From Sphingomonas sp. Leaf208 (lineage in GTDB: Bacteria > Pseudomonadota > Alphaproteobacteria > Sphingomonadales > Sphingomonadaceae), in the NCBI RefSeq assembly GCF_001421415.1, contig NZ_LMKH01000023.1:186001-250000 (forward strand): a DNA stretch of 64,000 bases, given 5' to 3'. Shown here piece by piece: positions 18,117-27,985 of this stretch. Under the pieces are notes generated by a model, which saw only the letters and a list, made by a program, of their open reading frames with translations, had not been told where the DNA came from and did no database searches. Made by a program: the position numbers and the translations under genes. Within the stretch, counting starts at the first letter, position 1. Every line of letters begins with the position of its first letter.

Positions 18117-18854
18117 TCAGATATCGGCGAGTTCGGCGACGAAATCGTACGCATCGCCGCGGTAATAGGAGCGCGTGAACTCCGCGGCCCGGCCATCGCG
18201 CAGGAAACCGCGGCGCTCGATCAGCAGACCGGCATGGCCCGCGTCGACGCCCAGCATCCGTGCATGCTCGCCACCGAACGGCACCGCGCGCAGGCGTTGC
18301 AGCGCGCGCACCGGGCGGCTCCCGGCGTTCTCGAGCGCGGTGTAGAGCGAGTCGTCGACCACCTCGACCGACGGCAGGCAATATCCCGCGATCGTCGAGA
18401 ATTCGAGCGCCATCGCCTCTTCGTCGGCATAGCGTATGCGGTTGAAGCGGAACACTGCCGCCCCCGGCGACAACCCCAGCGCCATCGCCTCCTCCGGGTT
18501 CACCTGCCCCGCCGAGCGCGAAATCCAGCTGCTGCTCGACGTACGCCCGCGTGCCGCCATGTCCTCGCTGAACGACGACAGCTTCGAAAAGCTCTTCTCG
18601 ACGCGCCCGGCGACGAACGTCCCCGCGCCGCGCCTGCGCGTGAGAAGCCCCTCCTCGACCAGTCCGCCGATCGCTTTCCGCACGGTGATCCGCGATACGT
18701 CGTACTCGATCGCGAGATCGCGCTCGGCCGGGATCGCATTGCCTTGTACCAACAGCTTCTCGCCGATCGCGTTGCGGATCAGTTCCTGCAACTGGAGGTA
18801 GAGCGGCGATGGATTTCCCTTGCGAAAGCGTCCGATGTCATCGGAAAACGCCAT
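18117..18854 (-). CDS. GntR family regulator with UTRA domain (NagR/NagQ-like)
   Basis: A 245-residue HutC-subfamily GntR protein. The N-terminal winged helix (~15-80) has GNPSPLYLQLQELI, AIPAERDLAIEYDVSRITVR and the wing LLTRRRGAGTFV. The UTRA ligand domain (~95-240) ends with AEFTRSYYRGDAYDFV, typical of regulators that sense amino-sugar phosphates. The start at 18854 has GGAGGGGG upstream; a longer in-frame reading runs through the divergent promoter and is rejected. It is divergent from the GH20 gene. Given its position, it most likely controls the whole glycan locus in response to GlcN-6-P or GlcNAc-6-P (inference). Confidence 0.9.
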   Translation of the reverse strand: MAFSDDIGRFRKGNPSPLYLQLQELIRNAIGEKLLVQGNAIPAERDLAIEYDVSRITVRKAIGGLVEEGLLTRRRGAGTFVAGRVEKSFSKLSSFSEDMAARGRTSSSSWISRSAGQVNPEEAMALGLSPGAAVFRFNRIRYADEEAMALEFSTIAGYCLPSVEVVDDSLYTALENAGSRPVRALQRLRAVPFGGEHARMLGVDAGHAGLLIERRGFLRDGRAAEFTRSYYRGDAYDFVAELADI

Positions 18855-18935
18855 GTATTCCCCCTCCGACCGGCAGCTCAAAGCGAGCCTTGCCGCGTCC
18901 CTTATGGTAGCGTAGCCAAGGACCGCGTGGTGGGC

Positions 18936-19058
18936 AACCAGACTAAATCCATGGGCCATATTGGTATGTCTCCTGACCGCCCCACGTACAATCCGCTCTG
19001 AGAGCAGGACAAGCTTGCTGTCAAATGACGGGGTTGTGTCTGGACTTATATTGGTTAC
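18936..19058. promoter_or_regulatory. Divergent gntR / GH20 control region with repeated ATTGGT elements
   Basis: The 251-base gap between gntR and the GH20 gene contains AACCAGACT (18937-18945), CATATTGGTATG (18957-18968), GTGTCTGGAC (19036-19045) and TATATTGGTTAC (19047-19058). These resemble the ACCGGT/ACCAAT elements at 6507-6580 and 8491-8520. They are candidate binding sites for the adjacent GntR protein. Core promoter elements are not clear. Confidence 0.4.
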
Positions 19059-19105
19059 ATTCCTCGACCAGCGGCCGTCAGGAGCCGATACAGGGAGCAG
19101 TCGAC

Positions 19106-21427
19106 ATGCGTGCAACCGCGAACCGAAATGCCGGGCGCTGGCTGACGGCGACGGCGCTGCTTCCCGCCGCTTTCTGCGCGATCCCGGCCCGGGCGCAGGA
19201 CCGGCTGCCACTGGTACCGCAACCCTCGGCAATCACGCGTACCGCCGGCAGCTTCACGATCGCCAACGGTGCGACGATCTCAGCCGATCCTTCCGACACC
19301 GGTGCCGCCGCCGCAGCGCGCCTGCTCATCGCGCATGTTAAGGCCGAGCGCGGGCTCGCTCTCCAGACGTCGCCGAACGGCACGATCCGCTTCGTCCGGG
19401 ATGCCGCGATCAAGAGCGCCGAGGCGTACCGGCTGACCGTCGACGCGTCCGGCGCGAAGATCACTGCGTCGGGCGACGCCGGGCTTCTCTACGGCGCGAT
19501 GACGCTGGCCCAGCTCATCAGTCCCGATCGCGCGTTCGGCCAACCCGTGCGCATCCCGGCGGCCACGATCGACGACGCCCCCCGCTTCGGCTGGCGCGGG
19601 CTGATGATCGACACCGCACGGCATTTCCAGTCGCTGCCCTCGATCTACGCGATCGTCGACCAGATGGCGTCGGTTAAGCTCAACACGCTCCACCTCCATC
19701 TGTCGGACGATCAGGGCTGGCGGTTCGAGGTGAAGGCCTATCCCAAACTCACCGAGATCGGCAGCGTGCGGACCGGCCCCTCGACCGGCGAAGCACCCGG
19801 CACGCGCGTCGGCGGTTTCTACACGCAGGACGAACTGCGCAAGCTGGTCGCCTACGCCGCCGAACGCGGCATCGTCATCGTCCCCGAGATCGACCTGCCC
19901 GGCCATGCGCAGGCGCTCGTCGCGGCCTATCCCGAGCTCGGCGTGATCGGCGACACGCCGCAGGTCAGCAACGCATGGGGCGTCAACCCGTACCTTTTCA
20001 ACCCCGGCCCCAAGGGCATCGCCTTCGTCAAGACGGTGCTCGACGAACTGATGGCGGTGTTCCCCGGCACCTATATCCATCTCGGCGGCGACGAGGCGGT
20101 CAAGGACCAGTGGGAACGCAGCCCCGAGGTGCAGGCGCAGATGGCCAAGCTCGGCATCAAGGACGAGAACGGCCTGCAAAGCTGGATGATCGACCAGTTC
20201 GGCACCTATCTGGCGAGCAAGAAGCGCCGCCTGATCGGCTGGGACGAGATCCTGGAGGGCGGCCTACCCGCATCCGCTTCGGTGATGTCGTGGCGCGGCG
20301 AGAAGGGCGCGGTCGATGCCGCCAACCAGAACCACGACGTCGTGCTGTCGCCCGCACCGACGCTGTATTTCGACAATTTGCAAAGCGATCGCCCCGACGA
20401 ACCACCCGGCCGGCTCGCGGTCCAGTCACTCGCAACCGTCTACAATTACGAGCCGATGCCGGCGGGCATCTCGGCGGACAAGGCGCAGCACGTGCTCGGC
20501 GCGCAGGCCAATCTGTGGAGCGAATACATCGTCACGCCGTACCAGATGCAGCATCTGATCTTCCCGCGCGCCGCCGCACTCGCGGAGATCACCTGGTCGG
20601 GCAAGGACAAGCGCGATTTCGCTGGCTTCCTCGACCGGGTCCAGCCGCAGATCCAGCGCTGGCGCAAGTCGGGGCTGGAGGTCGCGGACAGTGCGTTCGC
20701 GGTCGGCTACACGCTCGACGGCACGCGCGGCGATGCGCTCCGCACCAACCGCGCGAACGTCGTCCTCGCCACGCAGGCGCCGTACGGCACGATCCGCTAC
20801 ACGCTCGACGGCAAAATGCCGACCGCGGGGTCGCCCGCCTACACCGCACCGCTGTCGGTGAAGCCCGGCGTGTCGATCCGCGCCGCCGCGTTCGATGCGA
20901 GTGGCCAGCCGGTCGCCGAACCCCGGCTGTTCGAGACCGGGCGACAGGCGCTGCTGACCCGCACCGCGTCCGACATGATCGCCTGCCCCGAGGGGTCGCT
21001 CGGCCTGCGCGTGCCGCTGACGTCGGAAGCGCAGGGCAATGCACCGGTGTTCAATGTCACCGTCTTCGACACCTGTACCGCTTACCCGGCCGCGCCGATG
21101 GATGTCGCCAAGGGGTTCACGATCGATATCGCCCGCCTGCCGCGCAACTGGGGCCTCGCGCACGACGTCACCAAGATCCGCCAGCACTACAACGTGACGC
21201 CGCATGGCGAGCTGATGGTGCTGGTCGGCTGCACCGTGACGGGCGCGAAACCGGTCATCGCCGGCACCTTTCCGCTGCCCGATCCGAAGACCGCGCCGAC
21301 CCGCTTCAGCGTCAAGGGGATTTTGCCGACGATCGCCGGAGACCGCGACATCTGCCTCCAATTCACCTCCCCCACGTCCGACCCGTTCTACGCGGTCGAG
21401 CGCATGACCCTGTCGGAGACACGCTGA
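19106..21427 (+). CDS. Beta-N-acetylhexosaminidase, glycoside hydrolase family 20
   Basis: A 773-residue exported enzyme. It has a Sec-type signal (about residues 1-31, ending AIPARAQ), a GH20b alpha/beta domain (~35-165) and a GH20 catalytic barrel (~170-510). The barrel carries WRGLMIDTARHFQS, LHLHLSDDQGWRFE and the catalytic Asp-Glu pair D329-E330 in HLGGDEAVKDQW, used in substrate-assisted catalysis. A C-terminal beta-rich region follows, resembling chitobiase C-terminal domains (YGTIRYTLDGKMPT). The ATG is preceded by AGGGAG. It removes terminal GlcNAc from N-glycan antennae or chitobiose. The TGATG junction with the next gene indicates an operon of glycosidases. Confidence 0.95.
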   Translation: MRATANRNAGRWLTATALLPAAFCAIPARAQDRLPLVPQPSAITRTAGSFTIANGATISADPSDTGAAAAARLLIAHVKAERGLALQTSPNGTIRFVRDAAIKSAEAYRLTVDASGAKITASGDAGLLYGAMTLAQLISPDRAFGQPVRIPAATIDDAPRFGWRGLMIDTARHFQSLPSIYAIVDQMASVKLNTLHLHLSDDQGWRFEVKAYPKLTEIGSVRTGPSTGEAPGTRVGGFYTQDELRKLVAYAAERGIVIVPEIDLPGHAQALVAAYPELGVIGDTPQVSNAWGVNPYLFNPGPKGIAFVKTVLDELMAVFPGTYIHLGGDEAVKDQWERSPEVQAQMAKLGIKDENGLQSWMIDQFGTYLASKKRRLIGWDEILEGGLPASASVMSWRGEKGAVDAANQNHDVVLSPAPTLYFDNLQSDRPDEPPGRLAVQSLATVYNYEPMPAGISADKAQHVLGAQANLWSEYIVTPYQMQHLIFPRAAALAEITWSGKDKRDFAGFLDRVQPQIQRWRKSGLEVADSAFAVGYTLDGTRGDALRTNRANVVLATQAPYGTIRYTLDGKMPTAGSPAYTAPLSVKPGVSIRAAAFDASGQPVAEPRLFETGRQALLTRTASDMIACPEGSLGLRVPLTSEAQGNAPVFNVTVFDTCTAYPAAPMDVAKGFTIDIARLPRNWGLAHDVTKIRQHYNVTPHGELMVLVGCTVTGAKPVIAGTFPLPDPKTAPTRFSVKGILPTIAGDRDICLQFTSPTSDPFYAVERMTLSETR

Positions 21428-24012
21428 TGCGTCGCTGGTTCGTCCTTCCCCTGATCGCGCTCGCCGCGCCCGCGTTCGCCTCGCCCAAGACCGTCGTGCC
21501 GCTCGACGGTGCATGGCAGGTGCGGATCGACCCCACTGACACCGCCGCGACCGCCGCGCACAAGCGCGAGGCCACGTGGCTGCCGGCGGCCGTCCCCGGA
21601 TCGGTGCAGCAGGACCTGATCGCGGCGCACCGCGTGCCCGATCCGTTCAAGGGCACCAACGAGGCGGCGATCCAGTGGGCCGGGCTGACCAAATGGCAGT
21701 TCCGCCGCGTGTTCGACGTCACCCCGGCGATGATGCAGCGCAATCACCTCGACCTCGTGTTCGACGGTCTCGACACGTTCGCGACGGTCAGCGTCAACGG
21801 CACGGTGCTGCTGACCACCGACAACGCGCACCGGCGCTGGCGCGTGGATGCGCAGCCGGTGCTGAAGGTCGGACGCAACGAGGTGCTGGTGACGATCGCC
21901 TCGCCGATCCGCACCCTCCAGCCGATGGTGCTCGCCGAGAAGAACCCGCTGCCCGGCGAATATGACAGCGCGTTCGGCGACGAGCCCAAGGGCAAGCAGA
22001 CCTCGCCCTACATCCGCAAACCCAAATACAATTATGGCTGGGACTGGGGTCCCCGCATCGTCAACACCGGCATCTGGCGGCCGGTCCGGCTGGAGATCTG
22101 GGACGACGCGCGGATCGACACGCTACGGGTCGATCAGGAGGCGCTGACTCCGACCGAAGCGCGGCTGTCCGCCAAGCTCGACGTCGCAGTCGAGACGCCC
22201 GGCGTCGCGACGATCCGCGCCGCGGTCACCGGGCCGGACGGCAAGACGATCTCGGTCGACCGGACGGTGACGCTCGTCAAAGGCAACAACGCGGTCTCGA
22301 TCCCGCTGGCGATCGCCGACCCCAAGCGTTGGCAGCCGGTCGGCTACGGTGCGCAGCCGCTCTACACCGTCTCTGCATCGCTGGGCGGCGCGGAGCCGAC
22401 GCCCGAGGACAGCGTGACCCAGCGGATCGGCCTGCGCACGGTCGAGCTGATCCGCAAGGACGGCAGTTTCGGGTTCAAGGTCAACGGCACGCCGATCTTC
22501 GCCAAGGGCGCGAACATCATCCCGTTCGACAGTTTCCCGGCGCGCGTCACGCCCGCCTATATGGAGACCATCCTGAAGGGCGCGCGCGACGCCAACATGA
22601 ACATGGTTCGCATCTGGGGCGGCGGGACCTATCTGGACGACGCGTTCTACGACATCGCCGACCGGATGGGCCTGATGGTGTGGCAGGACTTCATGTTCGG
22701 CGGCAGCGTCACGCCGCCCGACGCCGCCTTCCGCGAGAACGTCCGGATCGAGGCCGAGGAACAGGTCGCGCGGATCGGATCGCATCCCTCCGTCGTGTTG
22801 TGGGCCGGCGGCAACGAGGTCCTGTCGGGCTGGGAAAACTGGTCCGACCGGAAAGCATTCAAGAAAGCGGTCGGTGCCGACGAGCAAGAGCGCATCGGCG
22901 CCGGCATGGCCGTGCTGTTCGACCGCGTCCTGCGCGAAGCCGTGACGCGCAACGCCCCCGGCACACCCTATTGGCCGGGCTCGCCTTCGACCAATTACGA
23001 GGGGCCGGTCGACACCGACAAGGACGGCGACCGCCACTTCTGGGACGTCTGGTCGGGCTCCAAGCCGGTCGAGAACTATCTCGACAGCTGCCCACGCTTC
23101 ATGTCCGAATACGGCTTCCAGTCGATGCCCGACCTGTCGACGATCCGCGAATTCGCCGGCAAGGGCACGCTCACGGCGGACAGCCCGGTGATGAAGGCGC
23201 ACCAGAAGTTCCTCGCCGGCGAAGGCAACGAGCGGCTGATGATGTACCTGCGCGATCGGTTGCGCCCCGCGCGCGACTTCGCCGATCTCGTCTACCTCAC
23301 GCAGGTCAACCAGGCCGAGGCGATCCGCATTGCCGCCTCACATCACCGCGCCTGTCGCCCGGTGACGATGGGCTCGCTCTATTGGCAGCTCAACGACGTC
23401 TGGCCCTCGATCAGCTGGGCGAGCATCGATCATGCCGGCCGGTGGAAGCTCCTCAACTACGCCGCCCGGCGGTTCTTCGCACCCCAGGCGATCGTCGCCG
23501 AGCGGAAGGATGGCGCGACGCGTATCTCGCTGATCTCCGACGCGACCACGCTGGTCGACTCCCGCTGGCGGGTGCGGACGATGACGATGGACGGCAAGGT
23601 GTTGAAGGACACCACCGCCGCGCTGATGCTGGAGCCGCTCTCGTCGAGGCTGGTCGCGACGCTGTCCGACGACGCGCTGTTCGGGACCGCCGCACCGACC
23701 GGCAGCTACGCGGTCGCCGATATGCAGGTCGATAACGGCGGCACGAGCCGGGCGATCATCGAACGCGCCTTGCCCAAGGACATGGCGTACCCAGACCCTG
23801 GCCTCAGCGTTCGCTGGACCGGCAACGACGTGAAGATCACCGCGACCAACCTCGCCCGCGCGGTGATGCTCGATTTCGGCGCGGTCGCGGCCCAGCCCTC
23901 CGACGACGGCTTTGACCTGTTGCCGGGCGAGAGCGTCACCATCCATGTCGTCTCCGACGCCTCCGCCGCCACCTTGCAAAAAGCGCTTATCCTGAGGACC
24001 CTCGCCCGATGA
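21427..24012 (+). CDS. Beta-mannosidase, glycoside hydrolase family 2
   Basis: An 861-residue GH2 protein of the mannosidase branch. It has a Sec signal (MRRWFVLPLIALAAPAFA), a galactose-binding-like domain with the mannosidase hallmark YIRKPKYNYGWDWGPR, an Ig-like domain and a TIM barrel. The acid/base is Glu464 (WAGGNEVLSGWENW) and the nucleophile is Glu561 (FMSEYGFQSMP). In N-glycan breakdown it cleaves the Man-beta-1,4-GlcNAc linkage of the core after the alpha-mannoses are removed. It begins with a TGATG overlap from the GH20 gene and overlaps the following GH3 start (ATGA). Confidence 0.94.
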   Translation: MRRWFVLPLIALAAPAFASPKTVVPLDGAWQVRIDPTDTAATAAHKREATWLPAAVPGSVQQDLIAAHRVPDPFKGTNEAAIQWAGLTKWQFRRVFDVTPAMMQRNHLDLVFDGLDTFATVSVNGTVLLTTDNAHRRWRVDAQPVLKVGRNEVLVTIASPIRTLQPMVLAEKNPLPGEYDSAFGDEPKGKQTSPYIRKPKYNYGWDWGPRIVNTGIWRPVRLEIWDDARIDTLRVDQEALTPTEARLSAKLDVAVETPGVATIRAAVTGPDGKTISVDRTVTLVKGNNAVSIPLAIADPKRWQPVGYGAQPLYTVSASLGGAEPTPEDSVTQRIGLRTVELIRKDGSFGFKVNGTPIFAKGANIIPFDSFPARVTPAYMETILKGARDANMNMVRIWGGGTYLDDAFYDIADRMGLMVWQDFMFGGSVTPPDAAFRENVRIEAEEQVARIGSHPSVVLWAGGNEVLSGWENWSDRKAFKKAVGADEQERIGAGMAVLFDRVLREAVTRNAPGTPYWPGSPSTNYEGPVDTDKDGDRHFWDVWSGSKPVENYLDSCPRFMSEYGFQSMPDLSTIREFAGKGTLTADSPVMKAHQKFLAGEGNERLMMYLRDRLRPARDFADLVYLTQVNQAEAIRIAASHHRACRPVTMGSLYWQLNDVWPSISWASIDHAGRWKLLNYAARRFFAPQAIVAERKDGATRISLISDATTLVDSRWRVRTMTMDGKVLKDTTAALMLEPLSSRLVATLSDDALFGTAAPTGSYAVADMQVDNGGTSRAIIERALPKDMAYPDPGLSVRWTGNDVKITATNLARAVMLDFGAVAAQPSDDGFDLLPGESVTIHVVSDASAATLQKALILRTLAR

Positions 24013-26543
24013 TCTGGCTCCTGCTCGCGTCCGCCGACCCGGTGGCAACCGCCGTCGCGCAAATGTCGCTCGAACAGAAAGCGGCGCAGTTGCAGAGCAC
24101 CGTGCCCGCCGATCCGAAGGCCGGCCTGCCCGCGTATGACTGGTGGAACGAGGGGCTCCACGGCCTCGCGCGCAACGGCCACGCGACCGTCTTCCCACAG
24201 GCGATCGGCATGGCCGCGACCTGGGACACCGCGCTGGTCGCGAAGATCGGCGACGTCGTCGCGACCGAGGCGCGCGCACGCTTCAACGCGCAGGACGTCG
24301 GCGCGAACCGCAAGATCTACGAAGGGCTGACGATCTGGTCGCCCAACATCAACATCTTCCGGGATCCACGCTGGGGCCGCGGCCAGGAAACCTACGGCGA
24401 GGACCCGTATCTCACCGGCCGCCTCGGCGTCGCGTTCATCGGCGGGTTGCAGGGCCCCGACCCGCTCCACCCCAAGGTCATCGCCACCCCCAAGCATTTC
24501 GCGGTGCACAGCGGCCCCGAAGCTGGACGCGACAGCTTCGACGTCGATCCCAGCCCGTACGATCTCGAAGCGACCTACTTCCCCGCATTCCGGCTCGCCG
24601 TGACCGAGGGCAAGGCGCAGTCGCTGATGTGCGCGTACAACTCGATCCACGGCGTCCCCGCCTGCGCATCGTCGGCGTTGATGATCGACCGACTGCGGCG
24701 CGACTGGGGGTTCAAGGGCTTGACCGTGTCGGACTGCGACGCGGTATCGAACATCAGCCTCTACCACCATTACCGCCTCGACGCCGCGGGCGCCGCCGCC
24801 GCCGCGATCCGAGGCGGCACCGACCTCAATTGCGGCAGCGCCTACGCCGCCCTCCCCGCCGCGGTCCGCCAAGGCCTCGTCACCGAAGCCGAGGTCGACA
24901 CCGCGTTGATCCGCGCGCTCGAAGCCCGCCGCGCGCTCGGCACAGTGTTCGGCGCGGCCAATCCGTGGCGCAGCATCGGCACCGACCAGGTCGACACCCC
25001 CGCCCACCGTGCGCTCGCGCTCGATGCGGCGCGGAAATCGATCGTCCTGCTCAAGAACGACGCGAACCGCCTGCCGTTGAAGCCCGGCAGTCGGATCGCG
25101 GTGATCGGCGCGGATGCCGACGACCTTGGCGTGCTGCAAGGCAATTACCACGGCACCGCGGTCGCGCCCGTCACCCCGCTGGAGGGCATCCGCAAGCAGT
25201 TCGGCGCCGCCAATGTCCGCTATGCGCAGGGCTCGTCGCTCGCCGACGGTGCCGCCGTGCCAGTCCCCGAAACCGTCTTCGCCGGCGGCCTGAAGACCGA
25301 GTATTTCGCCGCGCAGGCCGGCGTCGGCGCACCGACCCTGACGCGCACCGATCGCCACATCGACATCGACCACAACCGCGCCAGCCCCGCCCCCGGCCTC
25401 GCCAAGACCTTCGGCGTGCGCTGGACCGGAACCTTCACGCCCCCCGCCGCCGGCACCTATCCGCTCGTCGTCGACGTCCCCGCCTGCTGGAAGGATTGCG
25501 CGACGCACGACGCGGTCCGGCTCTGGATCGGCGACCGTCAGCTCTCCGCCGGCGAGGTCAAGAAAGGCCGCGTCGAGGTCACGCTCACCAGCGACGGCAA
25601 GCCCGTCCCGTTCCGCCTCGAACTCGATCACCGCAGCGACGACGAAGGCGTCCGCCTGCTCTGGAGCCCCCCCGCACAGCCGTTGCTCGACCAGGCGGTC
25701 GCCACCGCCCGCGATGCAGACGTCATCGTTGCCGTGATGGGCCTGTCGCCCGATCTCGAAGGCGAAGCACTCTCGGTCAGCGTCCCCGGCTTCGTCGGCG
25801 GCGACCGCACCGACATCGGCCTGCCTCCAGCGCAGGTCCGCCTTCTCGAAGCGCTGAAGGCGACCGGCAAGCCCATCGTCCTCGTCCTCACCAGCGGCAG
25901 CGCGGTCGCGGTCGATCCGTCATCGGCCGACGCGATCCTCGCCGCCTGGTATCCCGGCCAGGCCGGCGGCACCGCGATCGCCGAGACGCTGGCGGGGCTC
26001 AACAACCCGTCGGGCCGCCTCCCCGTCACCTTCTACAAGACCACCGGCGACCTCCCCGCGTTCACCGACTACACGATGAAGGAGCGCACCTACCGCTACT
26101 TCACCGGCACGCCGCTCTGGGGCTTCGGCCACGGCCTGAGCTACACCAACTTCGCCTACGCCGCGACCAAGCCCGCGCTCAGCGTCGCCGCGGGACAGCC
26201 GCTGACCGTTACCACCAAGCTGTCGAACGCAGGCAATCGTGCAGGCGAAGAAGTCGTCCAGGCCTATCTAGTCGCGCCCACAGCCAAGGCCGGTGGCCCA
26301 ACCACCCCCGTCCTCCAGCGCCAGCTCGTCGGCTTCGGTCGCGTCGCGCTGAAACCCGGCCAGTCGCGCACCGTGCCGATCACGATCGATCCGCGATCGC
26401 TGAGCAGCGTCGCACGCGACGGCACACGGACGATCGTCCCCGGCGCCTACCGCCTCTATATCGGCGGCGGCCAGCCCGGCGACGGCGCGGGCCAATGGAG
26501 CGACCTGACGATCACCGGCACGACGGTGGAGCTGCCCAAGTGA
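24009..26543 (+). CDS. Glycoside hydrolase family 3 enzyme with PA14 domain (beta-xylosidase-like)
   Basis: An 844-residue GH3 protein. The N-terminal barrel has [42 protein letters not shown] and the nucleophile Asp242 in [15 protein letters not shown]14 domain is inserted in the second GH3 domain (about residues 425-540, [29 protein letters not shown]). A fibronectin III-like C-terminus follows. The YDWWNE and SDCDA patterns are typical of GH3 beta-xylosidases of the plant/Bacteroides type (recalled), so beta-1,2-xylose of plant N-glycans is a plausible substrate; beta-glucosidase remains possible. The N-terminus [11 protein letters not shown] is a poor signal peptide, so its location is uncertain. 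ATGA overlap upstream, GTGA overlap downstream. Confidence 0.9.
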   Translation: MIWLLLASADPVATAVAQMSLEQKAAQLQSTVPADPKAGLPAYDWWNEGLHGLARNGHATVFPQAIGMAATWDTALVAKIGDVVATEARARFNAQDVGANRKIYEGLTIWSPNINIFRDPRWGRGQETYGEDPYLTGRLGVAFIGGLQGPDPLHPKVIATPKHFAVHSGPEAGRDSFDVDPSPYDLEATYFPAFRLAVTEGKAQSLMCAYNSIHGVPACASSALMIDRLRRDWGFKGLTVSDCDAVSNISLYHHYRLDAAGAAAAAIRGGTDLNCGSAYAALPAAVRQGLVTEAEVDTALIRALEARRALGTVFGAANPWRSIGTDQVDTPAHRALALDAARKSIVLLKNDANRLPLKPGSRIAVIGADADDLGVLQGNYHGTAVAPVTPLEGIRKQFGAANVRYAQGSSLADGAAVPVPETVFAGGLKTEYFAAQAGVGAPTLTRTDRHIDIDHNRASPAPGLAKTFGVRWTGTFTPPAAGTYPLVVDVPACWKDCATHDAVRLWIGDRQLSAGEVKKGRVEVTLTSDGKPVPFRLELDHRSDDEGVRLLWSPPAQPLLDQAVATARDADVIVAVMGLSPDLEGEALSVSVPGFVGGDRTDIGLPPAQVRLLEALKATGKPIVLVLTSGSAVAVDPSSADAILAAWYPGQAGGTAIAETLAGLNNPSGRLPVTFYKTTGDLPAFTDYTMKERTYRYFTGTPLWGFGHGLSYTNFAYAATKPALSVAAGQPLTVTTKLSNAGNRAGEEVVQAYLVAPTAKAGGPTTPVLQRQLVGFGRVALKPGQSRTVPITIDPRSLSSVARDGTRTIVPGAYRLYIGGGQPGDGAGQWSDLTITGTTVELPK

Positions 26544-27985
26544 GCGCCTCGACCATGGACCGCCGCACGCTTATGGCCCGCGGCGTCGCCGGTGGCCTGG
26601 CGCTCGTCGGCACGCCAGCGTTCGCCGCCCGCCCCTCGCTGCCGAGCAAGCGCCCCGCGCTCGCCGACCGCAACTTCACCAGCCGCTCGGTCGAACGCGA
26701 GATCGCGCGTGTCTCGGCCCGGATCGGCGACCCAAAACTCCGCTGGATGTTCGGCAACTGCTATCCGAACACGCTCGACACCACCGTCCGCATGTCGACC
26801 ATCGACGGCGCGCCCGACGCGTTCGTCATCACCGGCGACATCCCCTGCCTCTGGCTCCGCGATAGCTCCGCGCAGCTTCGCCCCTATCTCCATCTCGTCC
26901 GCGAAGATCCGGCGCTACGCACGCTCTTCCGTGGCCTGATCGCACGCCAGTCGCGCTCGATCCTGATCGACCCCTACGCCAACGCGTTCATGGAAAGCCC
27001 GACTGCGAAGACCAATCTCAGTTGGGCCCTCAAAGATCAGACCGAGATGAAACCCGGCGTCGCGGAGCGCAAATGGGAGATCGACTCGCTCTGTTATCCA
27101 ATGCGGCTCGCTTACGGCTATTGGCAGGCGACGCGCGACGCGACACCGTTCGATGCGACCTGGGCCGAGGCCGCCCGCGCCAGCATCCGCACCTACCGCG
27201 AGCAACAGCGCAAGGACGATCGCGGCCCTTACAGTTTCCTGCGATCCTCGAACCGCAACACCGAGACGATGGCACTCGAAGGCTGGGGCAACCCCGCCAA
27301 GCCCAACGGCCTGATCCAGTGCGGCTTCCGCCCCTCGGACGATGCCTGCGTCTACCCGTATCTGATTCCGTCCAACCTGTTCGCGGTCACCACCCTGCGC
27401 GAACTCGCAGTCGTCGCGAACGAAGCGCGTCACGACACCGCGCTCGCCGCCGACGCGACCGCGCTAGCGAACGAAGTCGAGGCGGCACTGGTCGCGCACG
27501 GCCGGATGCGCCTGCGCGACGGCAGCGAAGTCTGGGCTTTCGAAGTCGACGGCTTCGGCAACGCGGTCTTCATGGACGATGCCAACGTGCCGTCGCTTTC
27601 CGCGCTCGCGTACATGGGCTGCGTCCCCGCTACCGATCCGCTCTGGCGCCGCACGGCCGATGCAGCATGGAGCGACGCCAATCCCTATTTCTTCAAGGGC
27701 ACCAAGGCCGAGGGGATCGGCGGACCGCATGTCGGGCTCGGCCAGATCTGGCCGATGTCGCTGATCGTCCGTGCGCTGGCGGGCGCCGACGATGCGACCG
27801 TCCGCGCGTGCCTGCGAATGCTGCGCGACACCGATGCCGACACCGGCTTCATCCACGAGGCGTTCGACCAGGACGATCCCGCCAAGTTCACGCGCTCCTG
27901 GTTCGCCTGGGCCAACGGGCTGTTCGGCGAACTGATCGTTCAGCTTGCGAACACCCGCCCCGCACTATTGGCGAGCGCACTATGA
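26540..27985 (+). CDS. Glycoside hydrolase family 125 exo-alpha-1,6-mannosidase
   Basis: A 481-residue alpha/alpha-toroid enzyme. It has a twin-arginine signal ([14 protein letters not shown]) and the GH125 motifs [66 protein letters not shown] and [22 protein letters not shown]125 enzymes release non-reducing alpha-1,6-mannose from N-glycans. GTG at 26540 was chosen because it makes a GTGA overlap with the GH3 stop and has GGAG 8 bases upstream; ATG at 26555 is the alternative. The following GH92 gene starts with an ATGA overlap. Confidence 0.94.
   Translation: MSASTMDRRTLMARGVAGGLALVGTPAFAARPSLPSKRPALADRNFTSRSVEREIARVSARIGDPKLRWMFGNCYPNTLDTTVRMSTIDGAPDAFVITGDIPCLWLRDSSAQLRPYLHLVREDPALRTLFRGLIARQSRSILIDPYANAFMESPTAKTNLSWALKDQTEMKPGVAERKWEIDSLCYPMRLAYGYWQATRDATPFDATWAEAARASIRTYREQQRKDDRGPYSFLRSSNRNTETMALEGWGNPAKPNGLIQCGFRPSDDACVYPYLIPSNLFAVTTLRELAVVANEARHDTALAADATALANEVEAALVAHGRMRLRDGSEVWAFEVDGFGNAVFMDDANVPSLSALAYMGCVPATDPLWRRTADAAWSDANPYFFKGTKAEGIGGPHVGLGQIWPMSLIVRALAGADDATVRACLRMLRDTDADTGFIHEAFDQDDPAKFTRSWFAWANGLFGELIVQLANTRPALLASAL

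Noticed and set aside
15467..18178. 903-codon plus-strand frame across the GH2 beta-galactosidase
   Set aside because: Shadow frame; the GH2 enzyme on the minus strand has full domain structure and both catalytic Glu.
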